Shown: positions 26,779-35,209 of the stretch, piece by piece | Position numbering within the stretch: position 1 is the first letter of the stretch | Layout of the letters: every line of letters starts with the position of its first letter | Assembly (NCBI GenBank): GCA_039029275.1 | Contig: JBCCGL010000005.1 | Location: 236,952 to 300,951 of the forward strand | DNA from: JBCCGL01 sp039029275 | GTDB lineage: Bacteria > Pseudomonadota > Gammaproteobacteria > JBCCGL01 | Reading direction: 5' to 3' | DNA: 64,000 nucleotides | The notes under the pieces: model-generated | What the model saw: only the letters and a program-made list of their open reading frames with translations | Database searches by the model: none | Told to the model about the DNA's origin: nothing | Translations under genes and position numbers: made by a program

Positions 26779-28335
26779 TCAGCCGAACAGGCCATGCAGA
26801 TACCACTGCTGCGGCTGATGCAGATCGCGATATACCCAGCACAGGCGCCCGTACGAATCGCGTGCGATGTAGTAGTCGCGCCGTACGTCGTGCTGATCCC
26901 ACCAGCCCTGTTCGACGCGCTCCGGCCCCGATAACAAGGCCACGTCTTTAACGTCGAGTGCTTCGGCCTGCGGCAGCAACCAGAGGGGCCTGGGTTGATC
27001 GATTTTGTTCTGTGCAGGCGCTGCTGCCGTCACCAGCTGACTGGCGCGCTCGGGGCGAAAATCAGCGGGTGCGGTAACAGCAAAAATCGCGCGATCGCCC
27101 AGGCGCGCCTGAAGTTGTTCGAATAATGCCTGCGCGCTGCCTTGCTCTTCGCCATTGCGACCCGCCGGTGCCAGCAGTTGCGCATTGTGATAGCGGCACG
27201 GAAAAAAACGCGTCGCCGATAACTCGACGCTCACCACCGGTGCTGGAAGCTCAAGCTGTTGCAGACGCACCTGTAGCAATGCGAAAAGACGATCGACGTC
27301 GTGCGTGGCGGTGCGCGTGCCGGTGATGATACTGGTGGCATTGCTGCGCTCGTGAAACAGACGCAGCTTGACCCGATTAACGCCGAGATCGCGCGCGCGC
27401 AGAAAGTCGCCCAACTCCTCCAGCAAGGCATGCGCGGCCTGGCCGAGCTGATCGAGATCGGACACCTCATGCATCAGTTCTTCGCTACGGCAGAAGCGCG
27501 GTTTGCGCCGGAAGGTTTCGCGCACATCCGCCGCCTCGCCCAGCAGCTTGTCGAGGTAGAGTAAAAACCCCGGCCCAAATCGCTTACCGAGTTGATCCTT
27601 TGGTAAGCGCCAGATATCGCGCAGCTCGCGCACGCCGCTGTTGTGCAGGCGCTGGCGCTCGCGCGCGTTCATTGGCAGGTAGTCAGTCGGAATCCCGCCC
27701 AGCGCCGAGCGCAAATCCTGCCGCTCGCACACATTATTCGTGCTGCCCGTGCGTGCGAGTAACAGGCTCGCCGCCGGGGTCGGGCTCACCGCCATATAAA
27801 AAGCGTGCTGACGCTGCGAAAGTTGCTGCGCGACGCCGGTCTGGATCGCCTCCAGACTACCGAAGTAGGCGATACTTCGCTGCACTTCGAGCAGCAGGGC
27901 GTTGCCCGCGCACAGCGTTACCTGCGAAGTGAACTGCTGCATCAGTAGCGCGAGTTGATACAGGCGTTTTTTCTGCACGACGCGATCGATCGGACGCAGC
28001 TGGAGTTGCGGGCAGATCGCATAGGCCGCACTCAGCAACATGCCTTTTTTGACCCCGCCCCTGTGCGCCAGCTGCGATGCAGTGTGGATGCGCTCGCGCC
28101 CCTTGTCGCGCACAAAGGTTGCAACCGGCCGTTGCGCGTGATCCTCAACTACTGCCTCGAGGCTGATTCTCGGCAGGTATATCGCCAGCCATAACGCGGC
28201 GCGCGCTGGAGTGCGCGATTCGATAACAGGCGTCGTAGGGTGTTGCGGCTGCTTGGGTTGTGCAAGCTGTTCTGGCGACTGATCCGGCTGCGTATCGAAC
28301 AGAGGCAATGAGGCTGGGGTTTTGAGCTTGACCAC
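26779..28335 (-). CDS. imuB: Y-family-like mutagenesis protein ImuB
   Basis: Catalytically inactive Y-family polymerase homologue that links DnaE2 to the sliding clamp. The Y-family fold begins at about residue 48 (AALWLAIYLPRISLEAV), and helix-hairpin-helix and little-finger regions follow. The 518-residue protein has an N-terminal extension of about 45 residues that contains SLPLF (9-13), resembling a clamp-binding pentapeptide. At the usual mid-protein clamp-motif position the sequence is AQLLAPAG instead. The GTG start is preceded by TGAGG, which overlaps the imuA stop, so the extension is probably real. The residues DHAQRPVATF replace the catalytic acidic set. Confidence 0.92.
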   Translation of the reverse strand: MVKLKTPASLPLFDTQPDQSPEQLAQPKQPQHPTTPVIESRTPARAALWLAIYLPRISLEAVVEDHAQRPVATFVRDKGRERIHTASQLAHRGGVKKGMLLSAAYAICPQLQLRPIDRVVQKKRLYQLALLMQQFTSQVTLCAGNALLLEVQRSIAYFGSLEAIQTGVAQQLSQRQHAFYMAVSPTPAASLLLARTGSTNNVCERQDLRSALGGIPTDYLPMNARERQRLHNSGVRELRDIWRLPKDQLGKRFGPGFLLYLDKLLGEAADVRETFRRKPRFCRSEELMHEVSDLDQLGQAAHALLEELGDFLRARDLGVNRVKLRLFHERSNATSIITGTRTATHDVDRLFALLQVRLQQLELPAPVVSVELSATRFFPCRYHNAQLLAPAGRNGEEQGSAQALFEQLQARLGDRAIFAVTAPADFRPERASQLVTAAAPAQNKIDQPRPLWLLPQAEALDVKDVALLSGPERVEQGWWDQHDVRRDYYIARDSYGRLCWVYRDLHQPQQWYLHGLFG

Positions 28336-28344
28336 GGTGTCGCC

Positions 28345-28989
28345 TCAGGCCGCGTGCGGCGGCGTGAACGGCAGTGGCAGCTGTACATCAATGCTCGGCG
28401 TGGCAAAACTGCCGCGCGCCTTGAGTACGTCAACGCGCACGCCTTGCAGCGCGGGCGATAGCTTAAGGCGTAGCGCCGCCGGGGAGTGTTCGGTTGGCGC
28501 ATTGCAAAACAAAACCGCGAGTGCGTTGCCCTGCTCGGCAGCTAGCTGTAAGCGCCGCAGTACTTTACGCGGAAATTGTCTTGCCCACGCCAGCACCAGC
28601 CCGCAGGCACCGGATTGCAGCGCTTTTTCGATACACCAGTGGCGCTCGGCCTCGCTGCGGGTTTGCGCAACCACGGCGACGTGATCAAGATTGATTTCGC
28701 AACCAAGCAACGCCGGTGCGTAAGGCAAATACGGTGGGCACACCCACAGCTGACTGGACTGGCGCTGCGACAGCGTGCGCATTAGCGGCGCCAACAGGCG
28801 TATCTCACCAACGCCCCAGCGCGGTGCGATCAATTCGATCAAGGCCTTATCCGGCCAGCCGCCGGTGGGCAAGCGGTTATCGAGCTGCGCGTGACCGCTC
28901 GGCCAGTGCTTGAATTGCGCCGCATACGCCGACCGACCACGCCACACGGCGGGGTTGTCGATCAGAAGTTGTTGCAGCGCATCGCTCAC
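28345..28989 (-). CDS. imuA: Mutagenesis protein ImuA
   Basis: RecA/SulA-related protein of 214 residues that partners ImuB and DnaE2 in damage-induced mutagenesis. The start MSDALQQLLIDNPAVWRG and the segment GHAQLDNRLPTGGWPDKALIELI are typical of the ImuA/SulA-like family; the latter corresponds to the RecA-like N-terminal core. It starts 20 bp after the lexA stop and ends 9 bp before imuB. It has no operator of its own that I can see, so it should be driven from the lexA promoter. Confidence 0.92.
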   Translation of the reverse strand: MSDALQQLLIDNPAVWRGRSAYAAQFKHWPSGHAQLDNRLPTGGWPDKALIELIAPRWGVGEIRLLAPLMRTLSQRQSSQLWVCPPYLPYAPALLGCEINLDHVAVVAQTRSEAERHWCIEKALQSGACGLVLAWARQFPRKVLRRLQLAAEQGNALAVLFCNAPTEHSPAALRLKLSPALQGVRVDVLKARGSFATPSIDVQLPLPFTPPHAA

Positions 28990-29009
28990 GGCTCGTGACT
29001 ACCCAGGAT

Positions 29010-29627
29010 TTACCAATGGCGCAGCACGCCGACGGCGATGCCTTCGATCGACAGCGACTGCTTTTGCAGATCGACAATAATCGGCGGGAAGTGCTCATTC
29101 TCGGCTTGCAGGTAGATTTTGTCGCCGCGTTTGCGCAGGCGTTTGACCGTGACTTCGTCGTGCAGGCGTGCGACCACAATCTGGCCATTGTCTGCATCCG
29201 GCTGGCGTTTTACCGCGAGCAAGTCGTCGTCCAGAATCCCGATATCGCGCATACTCTCACCGCGCACGCGCAGCAGGTAGTCGGCCTTGGGGCGGAAAAA
29301 TTCGGGATCGATACGGCAGTAGTCCTCGATGTGCTCCTCGGCCAGAATCGGCGAGCCCGCTGCCACCTGACCGACAATCGGCAAGCCGCGCGATCTGGCG
29401 GCACGTTTGCTCTCCTGCTGCACAATGCGAATGCCGCGCGAGGCGTTCGGAATCAGTTCGATTGCGCCCTTTTTCGCCAGCGCCTGCAAGTGACCGCGCA
29501 CACCGTTGGGCGAGCTAAGCTCGAGCGCTGCCGCGATCTCAGCCACCGTTGGCGGCATGCCGTGGAGTTTCAAGTGGCGGCTGATACAGTCCAGCACCTG
29601 CTGCTGGCGTTCGGTTAATTCATCCAT
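29010..29627 (-). CDS. lexA: SOS repressor LexA
   Basis: Represses the SOS regulon and self-cleaves when RecA filaments form. The 205-residue protein has a winged helix-turn-helix N-terminus, the cleavage site Ala90-Gly91 (QVAAGSP), and the Ser125/Lys162 dyad (RGESMRD and VTVKRL). I chose the ATG at 29627 (MDELTERQQ); a longer frame from 29666 would read through the SOS boxes. It is first of the lexA-imuA-imuB-dnaE2 operon, so the repressor and the mutasome share one autoregulated transcript. Confidence 0.95.
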   Translation of the reverse strand: MDELTERQQQVLDCISRHLKLHGMPPTVAEIAAALELSSPNGVRGHLQALAKKGAIELIPNASRGIRIVQQESKRAARSRGLPIVGQVAAGSPILAEEHIEDYCRIDPEFFRPKADYLLRVRGESMRDIGILDDDLLAVKRQPDADNGQIVVARLHDEVTVKRLRKRGDKIYLQAENEHFPPIIVDLQKQSLSIEGIAVGVLRHW

Positions 29628-29643
29628 CTGGATTGCTCTTAAT

Positions 29644-29674
29644 CTGTTTATATAAACACTGTTCAAATAAACAG
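29644..29674 (-). promoter_or_regulatory. Tandem LexA (SOS) boxes
   Basis: Two end-to-end SOS boxes: a perfect CTGT-N8-ACAG site at 29659-29674 (CTGTTCAAATAAACAG) and a near-perfect CTGT-N8-ACAC site at 29644-29659. They begin 17 bp before the lexA ATG and could also touch the promoter of the divergent dioxygenase gene. Tandem boxes are also found at E. coli lexA. Confidence 0.9.
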
Positions 29675-29781
29675 TATATGATGATTATGGATTATTCAAG
29701 TCGATCCGGAAAACCGAGTGTAATTTGGCCAATTTACCCTCACGCGGCATACTCTTGGGGTTATTGTCCGGACAACCCCTG

Positions 29782-30597
29782 ATGACCGATTCAACCTCGC
29801 TCACACCTGTTCTCTTCATCCCGCACGGCGGCGGGCCGCTGCCTTTGATCGACGATCCGGCGCACGCCTCGCTCAGTCGCTTTCTCGGCGCCGCGGCGCA
29901 GTATTGCCCGGACCCAGATGCCATCGTCGTGTTTAGCGCGCATTGGGAGGAGGATGTCGCCGTGATCGGCAGTCACCCGAACCCGGCCTTAATTTACGAC
30001 TACTACGGCTTCCCCGAAGAAACCTACCGCATCGAATATCCGGCACCCGGCGCGCCCGATTTGTGTGATGAGATCACGACACTGCTCGAGCGCACCGGCA
30101 TTGAGTCGCGGCAAGACAGCGAACGCGGTTTCGATCACGGTTTGTTTGTGCCGCTGAAAATGATGTACCCGCAGGCAAATATTCCATGCGTGCAGGTGTC
30201 CTTGCTCAAATCGCTCGATGCAGCGGCGCACATCGAGATCGGCCGCGCGCTGGCACCGCTGCGAGAGAAAAATATACTGCTGCTCGGGTCCGGCATGTCG
30301 TTCCACAATCTGCGCACCTTGATGCGCCCGGAGTCCGAAACGCACACGTTAAGCGTTGAGTTTGACGACTGGTTGCGTGAGACCTGCTGCGACGAGCATC
30401 TGCAAAGTGCTGAGCGGACGCAGCGACTGATCAACTGGAAGGAGGCACCCGCCGCCGCCTACAGCCACCCGCGCGAGGAGCATCTGCTGCCACTGCACAT
30501 GTGCTTTGGTGCCGCGACCAAAACCACGACACCCGCGCGACTGATTTACAACGATCAACTGATGAGCGCGCAAGTGAGCGCGTTGCTGTGGCAATGA
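29782..30597 (+). CDS. Class III extradiol dioxygenase, YgiD-like
   Basis: LigB-type extradiol dioxygenase related to DOPA 4,5-dioxygenase/YgiD (271 residues). Metal-ligand regions are FIPHGGGPLPL, VFSAHWEED and, later, GSGMSFHNL; GFDHGLFVPLKMMYPQANIP is the family active-site segment. I chose ATG 29782; a TTG 19 codons upstream would add a non-conserved leader. The stop overlaps the next gene in ATGA, so the pair is translationally coupled. It is divergent from lexA. Confidence 0.85.
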   Translation: MTDSTSLTPVLFIPHGGGPLPLIDDPAHASLSRFLGAAAQYCPDPDAIVVFSAHWEEDVAVIGSHPNPALIYDYYGFPEETYRIEYPAPGAPDLCDEITTLLERTGIESRQDSERGFDHGLFVPLKMMYPQANIPCVQVSLLKSLDAAAHIEIGRALAPLREKNILLLGSGMSFHNLRTLMRPESETHTLSVEFDDWLRETCCDEHLQSAERTQRLINWKEAPAAAYSHPREEHLLPLHMCFGAATKTTTPARLIYNDQLMSAQVSALLWQ

Positions 30598-31511
30598 ACG
30601 CACTGAACGCATCGCCGGTCGGATTTATCGGCCTCGGCAATATGGGGTCGGGCATGGCGCGCTGCCTGCTTGACGCCGGCGTACCATTGCATATTTTCGA
30701 TTGCGATTTGAAACGTTGTGAGACGTTTTCCGACTCAACCGCGGTGGTATGCAACACCCCAGCCGACCTCGTACGACACTGCGACCTGATCTTTCTATGT
30801 CTGCCTTATGCACCTGAAGTGCGCGATGTTCTGTTTGGTCCAGAGGCGATCGCAAATGAAAACAACCGCGGCAAACGCATTATCGATTGCACCACGCTCG
30901 ATCACCGCGACGCGCTCACCATTGCAGAACAACTAAGTTCACTCGATATCGACTACAGCGACGCGCCGGTCTCCGGTCTGGTGCAGCGCGCGCACGATGG
31001 CACTCTCACCGTGATGTTTGGCGGAAGCGCCAGCGCGTTCGAAGTCGCGAAACCGTATCTGGACTGTTTTGGCAGCAAGGTCCTGCACTGTGGCAGTGTG
31101 GGGTCTGGTCAGGCGATGAAGGCCTTCAACAATATTCTCTACAACATCAATATCGCCGGACTCTGCGAAGTGTTGCCGCTCGCGGTCGCGACGGGGCTCG
31201 ATCCGCAAACTCTTGCAAACGTTGTCACCAGCGGCAGCTCCAGCAGCTTTGCTTCGCAGCATTTCGTACCCAAAATTCTTGCGCGCGAATTTAGCGGCGA
31301 CTACCCGATGGCAAAGGCGTACAAAGACATTGAGAACGTAGCGGGCATCGTCGCTGATTTCGATACTCCCACACCGATGATTGATGCAATGAAATCGGTT
31401 TACAATTCCGCAATGGAAAACGGCTATGGCAACGAGCCCAAAAGCGCGATGATCAAAGTGTTTGAAAAATCGCTGGGCGTCACATTGTCCAATGAACCAA
31501 CATCGAACTAA
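30594..31511 (+). CDS. Beta-hydroxyacid dehydrogenase (HIBADH family)
   Basis: NAD(P)-dependent oxidation of a beta-hydroxy acid (3-hydroxyisobutyrate, tartronate semialdehyde or similar). The 305-residue protein has the Rossmann GFIGLGNMGSGMA at its start, the substrate motif DAPVSG and the catalytic Lys in GSGQAMKAFNN. The ATG at 30594 overlaps the dioxygenase stop; a frame from 30501 is an overlap artefact. Substrate specificity cannot be read. Confidence 0.85.
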   Translation: MNALNASPVGFIGLGNMGSGMARCLLDAGVPLHIFDCDLKRCETFSDSTAVVCNTPADLVRHCDLIFLCLPYAPEVRDVLFGPEAIANENNRGKRIIDCTTLDHRDALTIAEQLSSLDIDYSDAPVSGLVQRAHDGTLTVMFGGSASAFEVAKPYLDCFGSKVLHCGSVGSGQAMKAFNNILYNINIAGLCEVLPLAVATGLDPQTLANVVTSGSSSSFASQHFVPKILAREFSGDYPMAKAYKDIENVAGIVADFDTPTPMIDAMKSVYNSAMENGYGNEPKSAMIKVFEKSLGVTLSNEPTSN

Positions 31512-31536
31512 CTGACTCAGTTTTTAGAGCACAATC

Positions 31537-31920
31537 GTGATTGAGTTTTTTCTACATTTTTTTCCACTGCTCACCATTTTTTCTGCGTGCGTTGTGGTTT
31601 TCTTGTACGCGACGCACCTCAACACGCTGCACAAAATTGAAAAACACATGCTGGCGAATCGCCCCACAGAGTGGGAGAAGCTGGGAAAACCCAGCGTATT
31701 CGGAAAACGTACGACTGAACAAAAGCAGGATTTTCAGGAATTCATGGAAACTGAAAGTGCGCAGGACGTGAAAGATACACAGATCACCTCGCTGTGGGAC
31801 AGAGCGAAAATTATCCATCAGCGAATGGTGTGGTTGATCTGGTTTACCTTTGGCATTTATATCTTCACGATTTTTGCGGTCAGATGGTTAGAGCAGCAAC
31901 TTCTCGCTGCGCATTTATGA
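31537..31920 (+). CDS. Small membrane protein, 127 aa
   Basis: Not recognised. Two hydrophobic segments, at about 5-25 and 98-118, flank a hydrophilic middle (HKIEKHMLANRPTEWEKLGKPSVFGKR), so both helices anchor a central cytoplasmic or periplasmic loop. GTG start. It sits 25 bp after a dehydrogenase gene and 9 bp before the acyl-CoA-dehydrogenase-like gene, so probably belongs to the same transcript. Confidence 0.65.
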   Translation: MIEFFLHFFPLLTIFSACVVVFLYATHLNTLHKIEKHMLANRPTEWEKLGKPSVFGKRTTEQKQDFQEFMETESAQDVKDTQITSLWDRAKIIHQRMVWLIWFTFGIYIFTIFAVRWLEQQLLAAHL

Positions 31921-31929
31921 GCCTACTTT

Positions 31930-33114
31930 ATGAGCCTTAACGAATCGCAACTGACACTTCAGGCTAAAGCAAAAGCGCTGGCCGACACTCACATAAAATC
32001 ACGAGCGGCGGAAACCGATAAAAACGAATCCTACCCTTGGGAAAATGTGCAGCGGTTGGTTGATGCCGGTTTTATGGGGATGACAATTCCGACCGAATAC
32101 GGAGGCCAGGGCTTGAGCTATCTCGACGTTGTGCTGGTGATTGAACAAATCGCGCGAGTGTGCGGTGTAAGCGCGCGCATTGTGGTCGAGGCCAATATGG
32201 GTGCTGTCGGTGCGGTGATGACATACGGTAGCGAGGAGCAAAAAAAACTCGCCGCCGATCTGGTTTTGTCCGGTGACAAGCCTGCGATTTGCATTACCGA
32301 ACCGGACGCCGGAAGCGCGACGACCGAGATGACAACGACTGCGGAAAAAAAAGGCAACAATTATGTTCTTAACGGTAAAAAGCACTGGATTACTGGCGGG
32401 AGCGTTTCCCGATTTCATTTAATCTTTGCGCGTGTTGTCGAAAATGGAGAGCCGCAGGGAATCGCCGGATTTATCGCCGTGCGTGATGAGGCAAAAGGCT
32501 TAATCATTGGCAAGCGCGAACCGACGATGGGGCTACGCGGCATTCCCGAAACAGAAGTTATTCTCGACAATCTTGAAGTCCCCCAAAACATGGCGCTGAT
32601 TCCGCCGGAAGGGCTCAAGCGTGGTTTCGCAGGATTGATGACAGCTTACAACGGTCAACGCGTGGGTGCCGCAACGGTCGCGATGGGGATCGCTCAGGGC
32701 GCATACGAAGAAGCGGTTGCTTACGCCAAAAAACGCGAGCAGTTTGGTCGCCCCATCGCCGAGTTTCAGGGTTTGCAGTGGATGCTTGCGGATATGTCGA
32801 TTGGGCTTGAGGCTGCGCGCGCCTTGATTTACAAAGCAGCCGCAAGCGATGTCCACGGCTTTCCGGATATGCGCATGGCAGCGCAGGCAAAAATTCTTGC
32901 ATCAGAGACAGCAATTAAAGTCACCAACGACGCGCTGCAGATGCACGGTTCGGCCGGGTACTCGCGCAACAACCCGTTGGAACGAATGGCGCGCGACGCG
33001 CGCATGTTTACCATAGGCGGTGGCACCGCACAAATTTTGCGCACGCAGGTTGCCGGATCAATTCTGGGCATCAAAACACCACAAACGCGCGGCGGATATT
33101 TACCTAAAGACTAA
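31930..33114 (+). CDS. ACAD-fold protein, 3SP-CoA-desulfinase-like
   Basis: A 394-residue flavoprotein of the acyl-CoA dehydrogenase superfamily. The usual FAD/acyl segments are there, but the catalytic base is not. The MCAD-type Glu position (YEGT) is Gly364 in GGGT, and the isovaleryl-CoA-dehydrogenase-type Glu before Arg is Gln243 in AYNGQR. Arg83 in SARIVV is also present. Arg84 and Gln246 are the residues I recall for 3-sulfinopropionyl-CoA desulfinase (AcdA), which splits its substrate into propionyl-CoA and sulfite. The match in residues and spacing supports that type; an ordinary dehydrogenase is unlikely. The stop overlaps the convergent PhyH gene by 4 bp. Confidence 0.75.
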   Translation: MSLNESQLTLQAKAKALADTHIKSRAAETDKNESYPWENVQRLVDAGFMGMTIPTEYGGQGLSYLDVVLVIEQIARVCGVSARIVVEANMGAVGAVMTYGSEEQKKLAADLVLSGDKPAICITEPDAGSATTEMTTTAEKKGNNYVLNGKKHWITGGSVSRFHLIFARVVENGEPQGIAGFIAVRDEAKGLIIGKREPTMGLRGIPETEVILDNLEVPQNMALIPPEGLKRGFAGLMTAYNGQRVGAATVAMGIAQGAYEEAVAYAKKREQFGRPIAEFQGLQWMLADMSIGLEAARALIYKAAASDVHGFPDMRMAAQAKILASETAIKVTNDALQMHGSAGYSRNNPLERMARDARMFTIGGGTAQILRTQVAGSILGIKTPQTRGGYLPKD

Positions 33115-33938
33115 CGGCTAAAAATTACCGGGCAAATATCGCTTTGCATTGGCATTCCGGGTTTTACTCCCGCTGCTGCAATTTCCTCCAGGAAGTCCGG
33201 GTCAACGCCACCCGCCCTTGGCGCGAAACGAATATCGTCGCCGAACCATTGCAGCGATACCACGCGACGCGCCATCCCCGGCGGCAGTTGTCCTGAGCCG
33301 CCGTGCGCCGTCATGCCGTGAAACATAATGCAGTCGCCCGGTTCAACTTCCCACTGCAAAAATTTGAACTCGTTCCGGCGCGCCTCGATATCCGGAAAGG
33401 TGTCTTTCTCCTGTTCAACTTTGCCCATTAACTCCTTTTCAGCTTCACTGCGAAAGTTTTCACGCGCGTAGTCGCTGGGCCAATGGTGCGAACCCTTAAC
33501 AAATTCCAGCGCGGTTTCGCGCGCGACTGGGTCGAGTGGAATCCAGGTGCTGCAGCATTGCCAGCCATCGACCGGCCAATAGGGTTGATCGCGATGCCAG
33601 CGTGTTTTACGTTGCGTGCCGGCACTGCGCAGAAAAACAGTGATGTTAGAAATCACCACTTTTTCCGATTGCATTAAAGCGGCGACATGCGGAGCGATTG
33701 GTGAATCGAAAATTATTTTTTTGTAGTGCGGGTTTTCGTCAACCAACATTTGATCGTGGAAAAAATGCTCACCTGTCGAATCATCTTTCATGTAGTCGAT
33801 TTGGCGCACAGTGGGATTCGCCAAGTTGTACTCGACACCCGCGCGCAGCGCATCCAGCATCGATTGATCCAACATATTTTTAAGGAGAACCGCGCCGTCA
33901 GATTTGTAGGTTTCGACCAGATGATCAGACACGAGCAT
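33111..33938 (-). CDS. PhyH-family Fe(II)/2OG dioxygenase
   Basis: Phytanoyl-CoA-dioxygenase-family oxygenase (275 residues), which couples 2-oxoglutarate decarboxylation to hydroxylation. The iron ligands are the HRD of TRWHRDQPYWPVDGWQ and a distal His in FHGMTAHGGSGQ; RRVVSLQWFGDD holds the 2-oxoglutarate-binding Arg. It is the last gene of the minus-strand ten-gene array, 14 bp after the preceding gene. Substrate unknown; PhyH enzymes often hydroxylate small acids, betaines or ectoine. Confidence 0.82.
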   Translation of the reverse strand: MLVSDHLVETYKSDGAVLLKNMLDQSMLDALRAGVEYNLANPTVRQIDYMKDDSTGEHFFHDQMLVDENPHYKKIIFDSPIAPHVAALMQSEKVVISNITVFLRSAGTQRKTRWHRDQPYWPVDGWQCCSTWIPLDPVARETALEFVKGSHHWPSDYARENFRSEAEKELMGKVEQEKDTFPDIEARRNEFKFLQWEVEPGDCIMFHGMTAHGGSGQLPPGMARRVVSLQWFGDDIRFAPRAGGVDPDFLEEIAAAGVKPGMPMQSDICPVIFSR

Positions 33939-33952
33939 GACGTTAGATCCTC

Positions 33953-35098
33953 TTATTGGTACACCGCAACCGGATTACCCAGACTGACAAAGTCAGGCTC
34001 AACACCTAGACCCGGTTGATTGCTGGCGTACAATTTTCCGCCCTCGGTTCTTGGGCCGGGAGTACCGGTTGGCTCAACATTATAGCTGTGTAAATCCGTA
34101 GTATTGATCAAAAATTCAGCCGGCGTGGAAGCGGCGAAATGCGAAATAACTGCAGTTGTAATCTCTCCACCCCAGGTGTCTTCGCTGATCACCGGAATGC
34201 GATTGTCGATAAAAAAATCGCGCACGCGCCGCGCTTTTGATATTCCACCCAGGTTAGAAATTTTAAGGCAAACGATTTCAGCCGCGCGATCATTTACGAT
34301 TCGCTGGGCCATCGCAATACCGGTGACGCACTCGTCGAGCTTTATCGGCAGGTCGACGCGCCGCCGTACCTGTAAGCACTCTTCGTAGCTGTGACAGGGC
34401 TGTTCCATCACATAGTCGAGGTCGCGCGTGGCGCGTGCAACGCGCAGGGCTTCGTCGACATGCCACCCCTGGTTGGCGTCGGCCAGCGCTTTTTCACCCG
34501 GCTTTAACGCGTTGACTGTCGCGCGAATCCGGTCAATATCCGTACGCCAATCCGAGCCGACTTTGATCTGGAATTGTTTGTACCCTTCGGCGCGTAAAAT
34601 ATTGAGTTCGGCGACCATCTCCTGTGGTGGCTTTTGCGGCGCAGGGCGATACATCGGTGCCCCATCGATCAACTTACCTCCCAACAGCATCCACACGGGT
34701 TGCTCGGTTGCCTTGCCTAAAATGTCCCAACACGCTGCATCAAAAGGTGCCTTGGCGTATCCATGCCCTTGTATCGTGTGGTCCATTATGCGCTCAATCT
34801 TCGAGACTTGACGCGGGTCTTCGCCTAGGAGTCTTGGTGCGATTAATTTGGCCGCGGCTTCAGCGCCTTCATCGAAAGCAACCATGTAATTGTTGCCGCA
34901 GGGGCAGAATTCACCGCATCCTGAAATACCTGCATTGGTTTCGATGACCACTACAGTCGAATTAGCGGATTCGATTACGTTGCCTCGTCCCCACGCGTAG
35001 GCACCCCGACCATAACGCAGTGCTTTTTTGTAAATCGAAATTTTTGTTATGCGCAAAACAGGCACCTCTGATTTGTTGTCGCTTGATCTTATTGGCAC
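33953..35098 (-). CDS. Enolase-superfamily enzyme 1
   Basis: Mandelate racemase/muconate lactonizing (MR/MLE) enzyme, 381 residues as called. It shows a Lys in FQIKVG, the metal ligands in DANQGW, MEQPCHSYEE and KLDECVTG, and a second Lys in CLKISNLGG. The Lys pair is the muconate-lactonizing/dipeptide-epimerase type, and SEDTWGG resembles hydroxyproline-betaine and cis-3-hydroxyproline enzymes. The ATG at 35098 is used, but a TTG at 35056 with AGAGGTG before it is an equally good start. It follows enzyme 2 by 111 bp. Confidence 0.82.
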   Translation of the reverse strand: MPIRSSDNKSEVPVLRITKISIYKKALRYGRGAYAWGRGNVIESANSTVVVIETNAGISGCGEFCPCGNNYMVAFDEGAEAAAKLIAPRLLGEDPRQVSKIERIMDHTIQGHGYAKAPFDAACWDILGKATEQPVWMLLGGKLIDGAPMYRPAPQKPPQEMVAELNILRAEGYKQFQIKVGSDWRTDIDRIRATVNALKPGEKALADANQGWHVDEALRVARATRDLDYVMEQPCHSYEECLQVRRRVDLPIKLDECVTGIAMAQRIVNDRAAEIVCLKISNLGGISKARRVRDFFIDNRIPVISEDTWGGEITTAVISHFAASTPAEFLINTTDLHSYNVEPTGTPGPRTEGGKLYASNQPGLGVEPDFVSLGNPVAVYQ

Positions 35099-35209
35099 AT
35101 GATTAAAAAAATACTACGTCACGCGCAGTTATTCTTGTAACCCGCCTGTTCCTCGGCCACGACATCTGGCTGAAACGCCCGATCGACACTCGCGCGAATC
35201 AGCCTTATA

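Noticed and set aside
26768..26902. 45-residue N-terminal extension of DnaE2
   Set aside because: It lies inside imuB and its sequence is not polymerase-like; the ATG at 26767 matches the family start.
29628..29666. LexA with 13 extra N-terminal residues
   Set aside because: This would translate through the SOS boxes; LexA proteins start at MDELT-like sequences.
30501..30593. 31-residue N-terminal extension of the dehydrogenase at 30594
   Set aside because: Overlaps the coding end of the upstream dioxygenase; ATG 30594 is the normal start with the Rossmann motif soon after.
31537..31920. Small membrane protein as part of the acyl-CoA-dehydrogenase system
   Set aside because: No family evidence; only proximity, so kept as an unknown gene without a functional claim.
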